Source: Shimia thalassica (GTDB lineage Bacteria; Pseudomonadota; Alphaproteobacteria; Rhodobacterales; Rhodobacteraceae). Taken from it: a stretch of 64,000 nucleotides of DNA. The stretch lies in NCBI RefSeq assembly GCF_001458215.1, contig NZ_CYTW01000001.1:1674001-1738000 (forward strand). Reading direction: 5' to 3'. The first letter of the stretch is position 1. The number at the start of each line of letters is the position of its first letter. The notes under the pieces are model-generated. The model was not told the origin of the DNA, made no database searches, and saw nothing but the letters and a program-made list of their open reading frames with translations. Positions 47,841 to 55,798 of the stretch are shown piece after piece. The position numbers were made by a program, and so were the translations under genes.

Positions 47841-47872
47841 ACGGCCTGCCCACAATAAAGAAGGCAGGCCGT
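47841..47872 (-). terminator. Hairpin between the corrinoid protein gene and the DUF1638 gene
   Basis: Perfect 10-bp inverted repeat ACGGCCTGCC (47841-47850) / GGCAGGCCGT (47863-47872) with a 12-nt loop. On the minus strand it is followed by TTTCACTTTC, a poor U-tract. It may partly terminate or attenuate transcription entering DUF1638, or protect the corrinoid mRNA end. Confidence 0.5.
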
Positions 47873-47906
47873 AGCAAATTTATGAACTCTTTTCAGAAGG
47901 GCGCGA

Positions 47907-48605
47907 TCAGGCGCTCATCTGGTTGTGCTTGCGCGCAACATATTCTTTCGCGGTTTCAACAGCCACAGCCGCATCACGACAGTAGGCGTCTGCACCGATG
48001 GCTTTGCCGAATTCTTCGTTAAGCGGCGCGCCACCTACCAGAACGGTATACTCGTCACGGACGCCTTGCTCGACCAGTGTATCGATTACAACCTTCATGT
48101 AAGGCATTGTCGTAGTCAGCAGGGCAGACATGCCGAGGATGTCCGGCTTGTGCTCTTCCAGAGCTTCCATATAAGCCTCGACCGCGTTGTTGATCCCGAG
48201 ATCGACAACTTCGAAACCTGCGCCTTCCATCATCATGCCGACAAGGTTTTTGCCGATGTCGTGGATGTCGCCTTTGACAGTACCGATCACCATCGAACCC
48301 ATGCGCGGTGCGCCGGTTTCTGCCAGCAATGGCTTGAGGATGAACATTCCGCCCTTCATGGCGTTTGCGGCCAGAAGAACTTCTGGAACAAACAAAATAC
48401 CATCACGGAAATCGGCGCCAACGATGGTCATACCACCAACCAGTGCTTCGGTCAGAATCCGGTATGGTTCCCAACCGCGTTCCAGCAGAATGTTAACACT
48501 CTCTTCGATCTCTTCCTTGAGGCCGTCATAGAGGTCGTCAAACATCTGTTGAACAAGTTCCTCGTCGTCTAGTTCCGACAGGATGATATCGTCTTCTTCC
48601 GACAT
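47907..48605 (-). CDS. Corrinoid (B12-binding) protein, probable methionine synthase component
   Basis: A 232-residue two-domain protein: a helical B12-binding cap at about 15-100 (ILLERGWEPYRILTEALVGGMTIVGADFRDG) and a Rossmann-like cobalamin domain at about 104-225. The signature DIHDIG with lower axial His115 is intact, followed by GKNLVGMMMEGAGFEVVDLG. It carries methyl-cobalamin between methyl donors and acceptors. The homocysteine methyltransferase gene 1.8 kb away on the same strand suggests it is the B12 subunit of a split methionine synthase, as reported for Phaeobacter; it could also serve the MttB-like protein. AAAAGGAACG precedes the ATG. Confidence is high for the fold, lower for the role. 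Confidence 0.9.
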   Translation of the reverse strand: MSEEDDIILSELDDEELVQQMFDDLYDGLKEEIEESVNILLERGWEPYRILTEALVGGMTIVGADFRDGILFVPEVLLAANAMKGGMFILKPLLAETGAPRMGSMVIGTVKGDIHDIGKNLVGMMMEGAGFEVVDLGINNAVEAYMEALEEHKPDILGMSALLTTTMPYMKVVIDTLVEQGVRDEYTVLVGGAPLNEEFGKAIGADAYCRDAAVAVETAKEYVARKHNQMSA

Positions 48606-48813
48606 GGGCGTTCCTTTTTGTGCGGGCGCTCGGCCTGTTGTGTATCTTTCAACCACAATTCGTCTTTTTGTATCGATCCGACTGTCAAAATTGCGACATG
48701 GACGAAGCTGAGACCGACTTATAGCGAGGAAAATATTTCTCGTGGAGTGAAACTTCTTCATGGAAGAGATGAGGTTCGTTGCATTTGTTCTTCATTTGTT
48801 CCAGTGTTGCGGC

Positions 48814-49899
48814 ATGCAAAACTGTGAATCTTCGAAAATTGAAAAGGAAAGGCGTCGCGGGCGCGGCGCGCTCAGCAATCAGGCAGGTCGGTTTGATCTG
48901 GCCCGAGTCGAAGAATCAGATGGCTGGGACATCCCTTTTGACCGCCCCGCGTTCAAGACCGAACTGCGTCTGGAGCCGGCCAAAACCATCATCACGCGCA
49001 ACACATCCCCCGATGTGCCGTTTGATCGGTCCCTGAATCCGTATCGGGGATGCGAACACGGGTGTGTCTATTGTTTTGCGCGTCCAACCCACAGCTATCT
49101 CGGGCTTTCTGCGGGACTTGATTTTGAAACACGCCTGATCGGACGGCCCAATGCGGCGGCCCTGTTGGACAAAGCCTTGCGGCGCAAAGGGTATGACGTG
49201 GGCACCCTTGCGGTAGGCACAAACACAGATCCCTATCAGCCGGTCGAAAAGGAACAGGGGATCTGGCGCGCATGTCTTGAGGTGCTTGAACGTTTTCAGC
49301 ACCCTGTTGGTATCGTGACCAAAGGGACGTTAATCGAACGTGACATCGATGTTCTGGTGCGCATGGCCCGCCGCAATCTTGTGCATGTCGGGATATCGAT
49401 CACAACGCTTGATCCTGATGTGTCTCGCGCGATGGAGCCCCGTGTACCGGCACCGGCGCGGCGTCTGACAACCGTTCGCCGTTTGGCGGATGCGGGTATC
49501 CCGGTGCGGGTCATGATGGCGCCGGTAGTGCCTGCGATCACCGACATCGAGATCGAGGCGCTTTTGGGGGCAAGTGCCGCTGCGGGCGCACGGGCGGCAA
49601 GCTGGATCATGCTGCGGTTGCCGCTTGAAGTGTCGCCCCTGTTTCGCGAATGGCTGGACACGCATTTTCCGGATCGGGCCAAGCGGGTCATGGCACGGGT
49701 CCGCGAAATGCATGGCGGAGAAGATTATCGTGCCGACTGGGGCAAACGCATGCGCGGCGAGGGGCACTATGCAGAGATGATCGCATTGCGGTTCAAACGT
49801 GCCATGCGCGCCCAGAACCTCGTCGCGACGTTGCCGCCTTTGAACACAGACCTGTTTTGTCCGCCATTGTCCAAAGGGGATCAGCTGGCGTTGTTCTAG
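48814..49899 (+). CDS. PA0069 family radical SAM protein
   Basis: 361 residues. The radical-SAM cluster motif is in NPYRGCEHGCVYCFARP (GCxxxCxxC), with a partial TIM-barrel downstream (HVGISITTLDPDVSRAMEPR). The N-terminus RRRGRGALSNQAGRFD is typical of the family. The reaction is unknown; relatives act in DNA photolesion repair (spore photoproduct lyase-like) or remain uncharacterised. The start is uncertain: the ATG at 48814 gives the family-like N-terminus but has no clear ribosome-binding site, and ATGs at 48760 and 48769 are alternatives. Divergent from the corrinoid protein gene. Confidence 0.85.
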   Translation: MQNCESSKIEKERRRGRGALSNQAGRFDLARVEESDGWDIPFDRPAFKTELRLEPAKTIITRNTSPDVPFDRSLNPYRGCEHGCVYCFARPTHSYLGLSAGLDFETRLIGRPNAAALLDKALRRKGYDVGTLAVGTNTDPYQPVEKEQGIWRACLEVLERFQHPVGIVTKGTLIERDIDVLVRMARRNLVHVGISITTLDPDVSRAMEPRVPAPARRLTTVRRLADAGIPVRVMMAPVVPAITDIEIEALLGASAAAGARAASWIMLRLPLEVSPLFREWLDTHFPDRAKRVMARVREMHGGEDYRADWGKRMRGEGHYAEMIALRFKRAMRAQNLVATLPPLNTDLFCPPLSKGDQLALF

Positions 49900-49973
49900 C
49901 GCGCACAATGCGTGGACACGTCAGACCCGAACGCCACCGGCGCGAACCGGCGGGCAGGGGGCGTGCATCGGGT

Positions 49974-50234
49974 TCAGCTTTGCAGGGCCATAACTTCTTT
50001 ATGCACACGGCGCGCCTTGGCAATCGCCATATCCGCGAGGCAGACGTCGTCTTTGCAGGCGGCGATTTTGGAATCAAAACTGTCGCGGGCAATTTCAAGC
50101 GCGGTACGCTCGGACGGAAGAACCTCGAAAGCATATTCCAGCGGCGCATCGGGCGCGAGAATGCCCTCTTCACGCAGTTTGGCCTCGGCAATATCGCGTG
50201 CCGCAGGGGTCAGTTTTTCGAACAGGATACTCAT
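49974..50234 (-). CDS. Small hypothetical protein in the corrinoid/methionine cluster
   Basis: An 86-residue soluble, charged protein starting MSILFEKLTPAARDIAEAKLREEG. Two cysteines in AACKDDVCLADMAI could bind a metal or form a disulfide. GAAAGGAA lies just upstream of the ATG. It lies 206 bp downstream of the methyltransferase gene on the same strand but beyond a terminator. I recognise no family. It may be a conserved small gene of this region in Rhodobacteraceae, but I cannot verify this. Confidence 0.6.
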   Translation of the reverse strand: MSILFEKLTPAARDIAEAKLREEGILAPDAPLEYAFEVLPSERTALEIARDSFDSKIAACKDDVCLADMAIAKARRVHKEVMALQS

Positions 50235-50384
50235 TTTGGTTTCCTTTCGGAGTTATCGTGACATGGTTTCAAGAGACCCGTTCGAACAGCGATTGGGCCG
50301 CAAGACGGATCAGACACCAAGAGTGTGGGCGGGGCTAAACACCGGGGGCACTGATCTATGTCAAATTGCTCCGATCCGTCGCAA

Positions 50385-50416
50385 CGAAAAAGGCCGGACG
50401 CAACGCATCCGGCCCT
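50385..50416 (-). terminator. Rho-independent terminator after the methyltransferase gene
   Basis: Stem GGCCGGA (50392-50398) / TCCGGCC (50408-50414) with a 9-nt loop. On the minus strand it is followed by TTTTTCG. It ends the transcript of the gene at 50441-51454. Confidence 0.8.
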
Positions 50417-50440
50417 TTGTTGCATGATTTTAAGGCAGTC

Positions 50441-51454
50441 TTAACCGCGACGACGGCGATTGCGACGGGCGGGGGCCGCCGAGTCTTCTCCGGTGCCGTC
50501 ATTGGCAGAGGAAAAAGCGCCCAGTGTTTCGGTGATCTGATCCAGTGTCGGACGTGGTCCCCGTGGACGGGTTTCCAGCGCGGCACGCATGGCGATCAGG
50601 TGCTCGGGTTTCGTACCACAGCAGCCGCCAATGATGGTTGCGCCACAATCGCGGGCCATCACGGCGTAATCCGCCATCAGTTCTGGCGTCCCGTCATAGT
50701 GGATGTGACCGTCGACATATTTGGGAATGCCGGCATTGCCCTTGGCGATGATCGGGCGTTCGTTACCTTGCGCCGCGAATCCGAGAACCGTGCGCAACAG
50801 GTCTGGCGCGCCGGTGCCGCAGTTGGCGCCAAAAGCGATCGGAGGATTTGGAAGGCCTTCGACCATCTGGGCCATGTCCTGAGACGTCATGCCCATCATT
50901 GTGCGCCCAGCGGTGTCAAAGCTCATCGTGCCGCACCATGGCATATCCGCCAAGGCAAACGCTTCGGCAGCGGCTTTGTATTCTTCGGGGGCCGAGATCG
51001 TCTCGAGCCACAAAACGTCAGCGCCGCCTTCTTTGAGACCTTCGGCCTGTTCATGGAAAATCTCGACCGCGGCGGCGTGCGACAGTGCGCCAACAGGTTC
51101 AAGGATCTCACCGGTTGGCCCGACAGATGCGCCAACAACGATGGGACGGTTTGCGCGATCGGCCACATCACGACCAAGTTCGGCTGCGATGCGCGACAAT
51201 TCACGCGCGCGGTGGCCGGCATTGTGCAGCTTCAGGCGCGCCGAGTTTCCGCCAAACGAGTTGGTCAGGAACAGATCGGAACCGCTATCGACAAAGCCCT
51301 GATACAGCTTCTTGATGCGATCCGGGTGCGTTTCGTTCCACAGTTCCGGCGCATCACCCGCCTCAAGACCCATGTTGAACAGGTTGGTGCCAGTGGCGCC
51401 ATCGGCCAGGATCCAGTCGCGGGTTTCCAGCATTTTGGTCAGCGCGTTGGTCAT
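50441..51454 (-). CDS. bmt: Homocysteine S-methyltransferase, probable methionine synthase component (annotated bmt)
   Basis: A 337-residue zinc-dependent methyltransferase that transfers a methyl group to homocysteine to give methionine. Zinc ligands are Cys212 in GANCGTG and Cys278-Cys279 in GGCCGT; DGATGTNL near 19-26 matches the homocysteine-binding barrel. Automated pipelines would call it betaine-homocysteine methyltransferase. The nearby corrinoid protein and DUF1638 gene argue instead for the methyltransferase piece of a split cobalamin-dependent methionine synthase, as reported in Phaeobacter inhibens. The pterin-binding and reactivation pieces are not in this window. The C-terminal tail is Arg-rich (ARRNRRRRG). 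GAAGGAGAG precedes the ATG. A terminator follows. Confidence 0.85.
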   Translation of the reverse strand: MTNALTKMLETRDWILADGATGTNLFNMGLEAGDAPELWNETHPDRIKKLYQGFVDSGSDLFLTNSFGGNSARLKLHNAGHRARELSRIAAELGRDVADRANRPIVVGASVGPTGEILEPVGALSHAAAVEIFHEQAEGLKEGGADVLWLETISAPEEYKAAAEAFALADMPWCGTMSFDTAGRTMMGMTSQDMAQMVEGLPNPPIAFGANCGTGAPDLLRTVLGFAAQGNERPIIAKGNAGIPKYVDGHIHYDGTPELMADYAVMARDCGATIIGGCCGTKPEHLIAMRAALETRPRGPRPTLDQITETLGAFSSANDGTGEDSAAPARRNRRRRG

Positions 51455-51492
51455 TTGGCTCTCCTTCGCAAGATTATCATGAATATATGGTG

Positions 51493-51522
51493 TTTGCCGC
51501 ACATGTGTCATGCCCGTGCAAA
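51493..51522 (-). promoter_or_regulatory. Palindromic region upstream of the methyltransferase gene
   Basis: TTTGC-N4-CATG (51493-51505), spacer TGT, then CATG-N5-GCAAA (51509-51522): a near-symmetrical palindrome 39-68 bp upstream of the start at 51454. It could be an operator or a leader stem. I looked for known SAM/SAH riboswitch patterns and did not find one in the 51455-51712 leader. The rest of the gap to the ATPase zeta gene holds only a terminator and no gene I can support. Confidence 0.3.
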
Positions 51523-51712
51523 AGGCACAATGCGCATTTTCCTCATAGTCTTTATGAAGCAAGCAACCGCTGACGGCGCATCAGGCGGGTTCGACAAATC
51601 CCAAGAATACACAAGATAAGGGGAAAGGCGCTGTTTGTGCCTTTGGGTTCCAACAGGTTGGCAAAGGAAATTCTACGGGGCCCGGTGGCCGTGGCCGATG
51701 TCCGGAATAGAC

Positions 51713-51746
51713 AAAACGCGCAGGAGGGGACTCCTGCGCGTTTTTC
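51713..51746 (-). terminator. Rho-independent terminator after the ATPase zeta gene
   Basis: Perfect 12-bp stem AACGCGCAGGAG (51715-51726) / CTCCTGCGCGTT (51731-51742), 4-nt loop, with A/T tracts on both sides. It ends the minus-strand gene at 51771-52085. Confidence 0.88.
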
Positions 51747-51770
51747 GTGATCAGAGTGTAAAAAGCCGGA

Positions 51771-52085
51771 TCAGGCTTCTTTCATGATCTGGTCTTTGGC
51801 AACAGCCAGAAGCTCTGCGCGTTTTGCGCGAATTTCGTCTGCTGTGGATTTGCCTTCCAGATCTGCCGCAACTTTGCGGACAACATCTTCGTGTCCGGCT
51901 TCTTCGAAGTCGGCAATTACAACGGTTTTGGCATATTCGTCTGCGTCTGCGCCGGTCTTGCCGAGTGTCTCGGCAGCCCACAGGCCCAACAGTTTGTTGG
52001 CGCGTGCATCGGCTTTGAAGTTCATTTCTTCATCGTGAGCAAACTTGGCTTCGAATGCGTTTTCGCGATCGTCAAAGGTGGTCAT
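51771..52085 (-). CDS. F1-ATPase inhibitor subunit zeta (DUF1476 family)
   Basis: 104 residues. In Paracoccus and relatives this family blocks ATP hydrolysis by the F1F0-ATP synthase when the proton gradient collapses. It starts MTTFDDRENAFEAKFAHDEEMNFKADARANKLLGLWAAE, the hallmark of the family, with the inhibitory N-terminal helix and a four-helix C-terminal bundle. The frame is open much further upstream, but AAGGGA precedes the ATG at 52085. Divergent from purC, a conserved neighbourhood in Rhodobacteraceae as I recall it. Confidence 0.93.
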   Translation of the reverse strand: MTTFDDRENAFEAKFAHDEEMNFKADARANKLLGLWAAETLGKTGADADEYAKTVVIADFEEAGHEDVVRKVAADLEGKSTADEIRAKRAELLAVAKDQIMKEA

Positions 52086-52241
52086 CTGCGGAATCCCTTG
52101 CAAATGTTGGCGTTGAACCCTGTATGCACAGGTGATCGCATTGCCGCAAGGGGGCTGGGCACGCTTGCGACAATGCCGCCCATGGATTAAGAGAGCGCCA
52201 GACAGCGGGGACTCGGCCCCGCGGCACAGGAAAGAGACCCC

Positions 52242-52997
52242 ATGGCGCGTGGTAAAAAGATTTACGAAGGCAAAGCCAAGATTTTGTTCGAAGGCCCGGA
52301 ACCCGGGACGATTGTTCAGTATTTCAAGGATGATGCCACCGCATTCAATGCCGAAAAGAAAGACGTGATTGACGGCAAGGGCGCGTTGAACAACCGCCTG
52401 AGCGAATATTTCATGACCGGTTTGAACCAGATTGGCGTGCCGACACACTTTTTGAAGCGTCTGAATATGCGCGAGCAGCTGGTGCGCTCTTGCGAAATTA
52501 TTCCGCTGGAAGTGATCGTGCGGAACTTTGCCGCAGGGTCGATCAGCAAACGTATGGGCATCGAAGAGGGCACACAGCTGCCGCGCCCCATCGTTGAATA
52601 CAGCTATAAAGACGACAGTCTTGGCGATCCTCTGGTGCCGGAAGAATATATCGCCGCCTTTGGATGGGCCAGCCAACAGGACATGGACGACGTTCTGGGT
52701 CTTGCGCTGCGCGTGAATGATTTCCTGTCGGGTGTGATGTATGGCGTCGGTATCAAGCTGATCGATTTCAAAATCGAGATCGGCCGCGTTTATGACGGCG
52801 ACTTCCAGCGTCTGGTTGTTGCGGACGAAATCAGCCCCGACAGCTGCCGCCTTTGGGATATGGAAACCGGTCAGAAGCTGGACAAGGACGTCTTCCGCCG
52901 GGATCTGGGAAACCTGACCGACGCATATGCCGAAGTGGCCCGTCGTCTGGGCGTTATGCCCAAAGGTACCGGCCCCAAGCCGACATTGGTAAACTAA
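52242..52997 (+). CDS. purC: Phosphoribosylaminoimidazole-succinocarboxamide synthase (SAICAR synthetase)
   Basis: Joins aspartate to CAIR in purine synthesis. The 251 residues are the usual length. Recognisable segments are [13 protein letters not shown] near the start (ATP site), [17 protein letters not shown] and the signature [12 protein letters not shown], followed by [15 protein letters not shown]. It heads a purC-purS-purQ run; purL is not in the window. Confidence 0.97.
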   Translation: MARGKKIYEGKAKILFEGPEPGTIVQYFKDDATAFNAEKKDVIDGKGALNNRLSEYFMTGLNQIGVPTHFLKRLNMREQLVRSCEIIPLEVIVRNFAAGSISKRMGIEEGTQLPRPIVEYSYKDDSLGDPLVPEEYIAAFGWASQQDMDDVLGLALRVNDFLSGVMYGVGIKLIDFKIEIGRVYDGDFQRLVVADEISPDSCRLWDMETGQKLDKDVFRRDLGNLTDAYAEVARRLGVMPKGTGPKPTLVN

Positions 52998-53055
52998 GAC
53001 TGTCGCGTTCCGGAACGGGCGCGGCGCACAGGATTTATGTAGAGAGAAGACACCA

Positions 53056-53094
53056 ATGATGCGGTTCTTCTTCAACTCGGAGAAAAAGACATGA
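53056..53094 (+). CDS. Candidate 12-codon micro-ORF coupled to purS
   Basis: An ATG at 53056 opens a frame MMRFFFNSEKKT that stops at TGA 53092-53094, overlapping the purS ATG as ATGA. GAGAGAAG 8 bp upstream could be its ribosome-binding site. The purS Shine-Dalgarno GGAG (53079-53082) lies inside it. It might be a leader that couples purS translation, or chance; the AAA-rich end and short length leave this open. Confidence 0.3.
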   Translation: MMRFFFNSEKKT

Positions 53095-53321
53095 AAGCAC
53101 GTGTGTACGTGATGCTGAAAAACGGTGTTCTGGATCCGCAGGGCGAGGCCGTGCGCCACGCGCTTGGCAGCCTTGGATTTGACGGCGTTGAAGGCGTGCG
53201 TCAGGGCAAGATCATCGAGCTTGATCTGGCCGAGGGCAGCACCGAAGACACTGTGACCGAGATGTGCGAAAAGCTGCTCGCGAACACAGTGATCGAAAGC
53301 TACCGTGTGGAGCTGCTGTAA
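53091..53321 (+). CDS. purS: FGAM synthase subunit PurS
   Basis: A 76-residue small subunit of the three-part phosphoribosylformylglycinamidine synthase, helping assemble PurQ with PurL. The sequence KARVYVMLKNGVLDPQGEAVRHALGSLGFDGVEGVRQGK is characteristic. GGAG precedes the ATG, and the stop overlaps the purQ start by one base (TAATG), so the subunits are translated together. Confidence 0.96.
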   Translation: MKARVYVMLKNGVLDPQGEAVRHALGSLGFDGVEGVRQGKIIELDLAEGSTEDTVTEMCEKLLANTVIESYRVELL

Positions 53322-53989
53322 TGAAGGCGGCCGTCATTGTATTCCCGGGTTCCAACTGTGACCGCGATCTTGCGGTTGCGTTTGAACAGGCGGGCATGGA
53401 CGTCACCATGGTGTGGCACAAGGACACCGCGTTGCCCGAAGGGTTGGACATTGTCGGGGTTCCCGGCGGGTTTTCCTTTGGGGACTATCTGCGCTGTGGG
53501 GCCATTGCCGCAAATTCACCTATCTGCAAATCGCTGATCGCCCATACCGAGCGCGGCGGTTATGCGCTTGGGGTGTGTAACGGTTTCCAGATTTTGACCG
53601 AGACAGGTATTTTGCCGGGCGCGCTGCGCCGCAATGCTAACCTGAAATACATCTGTCGCACCGTTGGCCTCAAGGTTGAGGCCACCAACACGGCCTTTAC
53701 GTCGCAATATGATGCAGGGCAGGTGATCAACGTTCCGATTGCGCACCATGATGGCAACTATTTCGTCTCTGACGAAAAGCTGGCTCAGCTGCGTGACGAG
53801 GGCCGGATTGCCTTTACCTATACAGACAATCCCAACGGGTCGGTTGCCGATATCGCCGGTGTGGTTTCCAAGAACCAGCGCGTTCTTGGCATGATGCCAC
53901 ACCCCGAGCGTGCAGCGGACGAAGGGCACGGCGGCACCGATGGTGTGGCAATGTTCCGCTCGTTGGTGGACCAACTGGCGACAGCCTGA
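53321..53989 (+). CDS. purQ: FGAM synthase glutaminase subunit PurQ
   Basis: 222 residues. It supplies ammonia from glutamine to PurL. The class I amidotransferase nucleophile Cys is in ALGVCNGFQIL (about residue 86), the glycine-rich region is in GFSFGDYLRCGA, and the catalytic His and Glu are in MMPHPERAAD. It overlaps purS by one base. PurL must lie elsewhere in the genome. Confidence 0.97.
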   Translation: MKAAVIVFPGSNCDRDLAVAFEQAGMDVTMVWHKDTALPEGLDIVGVPGGFSFGDYLRCGAIAANSPICKSLIAHTERGGYALGVCNGFQILTETGILPGALRRNANLKYICRTVGLKVEATNTAFTSQYDAGQVINVPIAHHDGNYFVSDEKLAQLRDEGRIAFTYTDNPNGSVADIAGVVSKNQRVLGMMPHPERAADEGHGGTDGVAMFRSLVDQLATA

Positions 53990-54025
53990 CTTGTGACCCC
54001 CGCGGGGGCGGCGTAATCTGACTCT

Positions 54026-55792
54026 ATGAGCGAACAGCTGCCCCTTGTGACTCAGGCCTCAGATGCCGACGCCCCCAGCAATTGGCGGGTTCGTTTGGCC
54101 ATGCTGATTGTCTTTGCGGTTGCCGTAGGGACCATCTGGGTCACGAACTCTTTTCTGACAGACCGCTTTACCCAAAACACCCGTAACCGCGCAGAGCTTC
54201 GGTTGGCGTTGTATTCTGGGAACCTGCAATCCGAATTGCGCCGCAACGCCATCGTGCCCCAGCTTCTGGCCCGCGATCCGGCCCTGATCGGCGCTTTGAA
54301 TTCCGGCGATTTTTCCCAATCCACCGCGCGTTTGATTTCCTTTGTGGATGAAATTGGCGCGGCGTCGTTGATGCTGCTGGATGCGGACGGCCGGACGGTC
54401 GCTGCCACAGAACGGACCAAGCTTGGGTCCAGTCATCGGAAAAGTGATTTCTTTATCAATGCTTTGCGCGCAAATGCTACGGTGTTTTCAGTCGAGCGAC
54501 AGGACACCGGAGCCTATCACTTTACCTATGCGCGGCGACTGGACAACCAGGGACAGGTGATCGGGGTCATCGCGGTTGAGGTGGACCTGCAAAAGTTCGA
54601 ACGCGCATGGGCGGGGATTTCGGATGCGGTTTTTGTCACCGATAGCGAAGGCACGATCATCCTGTCGACCGAGCCGCGCTGGCGGGGCCTGACAGAAGAT
54701 GCGGCCTTGGCCCGTCAGCCCGCCGACGGGGCAATCGAGCGTGCGATCCAAGCCACCAGCGATTGGACGGCGCTTCCTGCGGACGCTTATATCCAGGGCG
54801 AAGGCGTGATGCGAGAGGTTGCCCGCATCCCGTTTCGGGGCTGGCGGATGACCTCGTTTACCACCTATGCCAGCGTCCGAGAGCGCGTGAATGCCGTTCT
54901 GGCGCTAGAGATCATGGGTTTTGCGATTTTGCTGGCTTTGGCGTTTTACCTGTTGGGCCGCAAGAATGCCCTCCGGATGGCCTTGTTTCAGCGCGAGACA
55001 GCTGGTTTGCGGGCCCTGAACCTGCGGCTTCAGCGCGAAATCGCAGAGCGGGAGCGGATGCAGGAAAGCCTTGCCGTGGCCGAGCAATCCCTTGCGCAAA
55101 GCTCGAAACTGGCGGCCTTGGGCGAGATGTCCGCAGCCGTCAGCCACGAATTGAACCAGCCATTGGCGGCGATGAAAACCTATTTGGCAGGCGCGCGGTT
55201 GTTGCTGCAACGCAACCGGCCCGACGAAGCTCTGTCTTCGTTCCAGCGGATTGATGATCTGATCGAGCGCATGGGCGCCATCACGAAACAGCTGAAATCC
55301 TATGCCCGTAAGGGTGGCGATGATTTCAGGCCCGTTGAAATGGGCGAAGCCCTGGTTTCGGCCCTGTCGATGATGGAACCCCAGTTGCGCCAGCGTCAGG
55401 TGCGGATTAGCCGGATTGTGCCCGATGATGCCGTGCGCGTTATGGGTGACCGCGTGCGCATCGAGCAGGTGATCATCAACCTTTTGCGGAATGCGCTGGA
55501 TGCAACTGATGGGCAAAGTGATCCAGAGATTGAAATTCTTCTCGCCGCCGGTGAAACGGCGACGCTTACGGTGCGTGACAACGGGCCGGGAATTGAAAAT
55601 CTGGATGATCTGTTCGAACCATTTTTTACCACCAAGCAACCCGGTGACGGGGTAGGGCTTGGACTTGCGATTTCTTCGGGGATCGTGAGCGACCTTGGCG
55701 GGCGGCTTACCGCGCGCAACGGGCACGACAGGGGGGCTGTATTCGAAGTTCAGCTTCCTATCTTGAGTGAAGACATTGAAGCAGCGGAGTAA
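54026..55792 (+). CDS. dctB: C4-dicarboxylate sensor histidine kinase DctB
   Basis: A 588-residue membrane kinase. There are two membrane helices, at about 24-44 and 293-311, with a large periplasmic sensor (tandem PAS-like/PDC fold) between them. After the second helix come a coiled coil and HisKA with His374 in MSAAVSHELNQPLAAMK, then HATPase motifs NLLRNALDA, DNGPGIEN and GVGLGLAIS. It senses C4-dicarboxylates in rhizobia; the ligand here is inferred from the name only. It lies 36 bp after purQ and 6 bp before dctD. Confidence 0.92.
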   Translation: MSEQLPLVTQASDADAPSNWRVRLAMLIVFAVAVGTIWVTNSFLTDRFTQNTRNRAELRLALYSGNLQSELRRNAIVPQLLARDPALIGALNSGDFSQSTARLISFVDEIGAASLMLLDADGRTVAATERTKLGSSHRKSDFFINALRANATVFSVERQDTGAYHFTYARRLDNQGQVIGVIAVEVDLQKFERAWAGISDAVFVTDSEGTIILSTEPRWRGLTEDAALARQPADGAIERAIQATSDWTALPADAYIQGEGVMREVARIPFRGWRMTSFTTYASVRERVNAVLALEIMGFAILLALAFYLLGRKNALRMALFQRETAGLRALNLRLQREIAERERMQESLAVAEQSLAQSSKLAALGEMSAAVSHELNQPLAAMKTYLAGARLLLQRNRPDEALSSFQRIDDLIERMGAITKQLKSYARKGGDDFRPVEMGEALVSALSMMEPQLRQRQVRISRIVPDDAVRVMGDRVRIEQVIINLLRNALDATDGQSDPEIEILLAAGETATLTVRDNGPGIENLDDLFEPFFTTKQPGDGVGLGLAISSGIVSDLGGRLTARNGHDRGAVFEVQLPILSEDIEAAE

Positions 55793-55798
55793 TTTGAC

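Noticed and set aside
51455-51712. SAM or SAH riboswitch before the methyltransferase gene
   Set aside because: The leader has a palindrome but I could not match known riboswitch core patterns by eye. A covariance-model search would be decisive.
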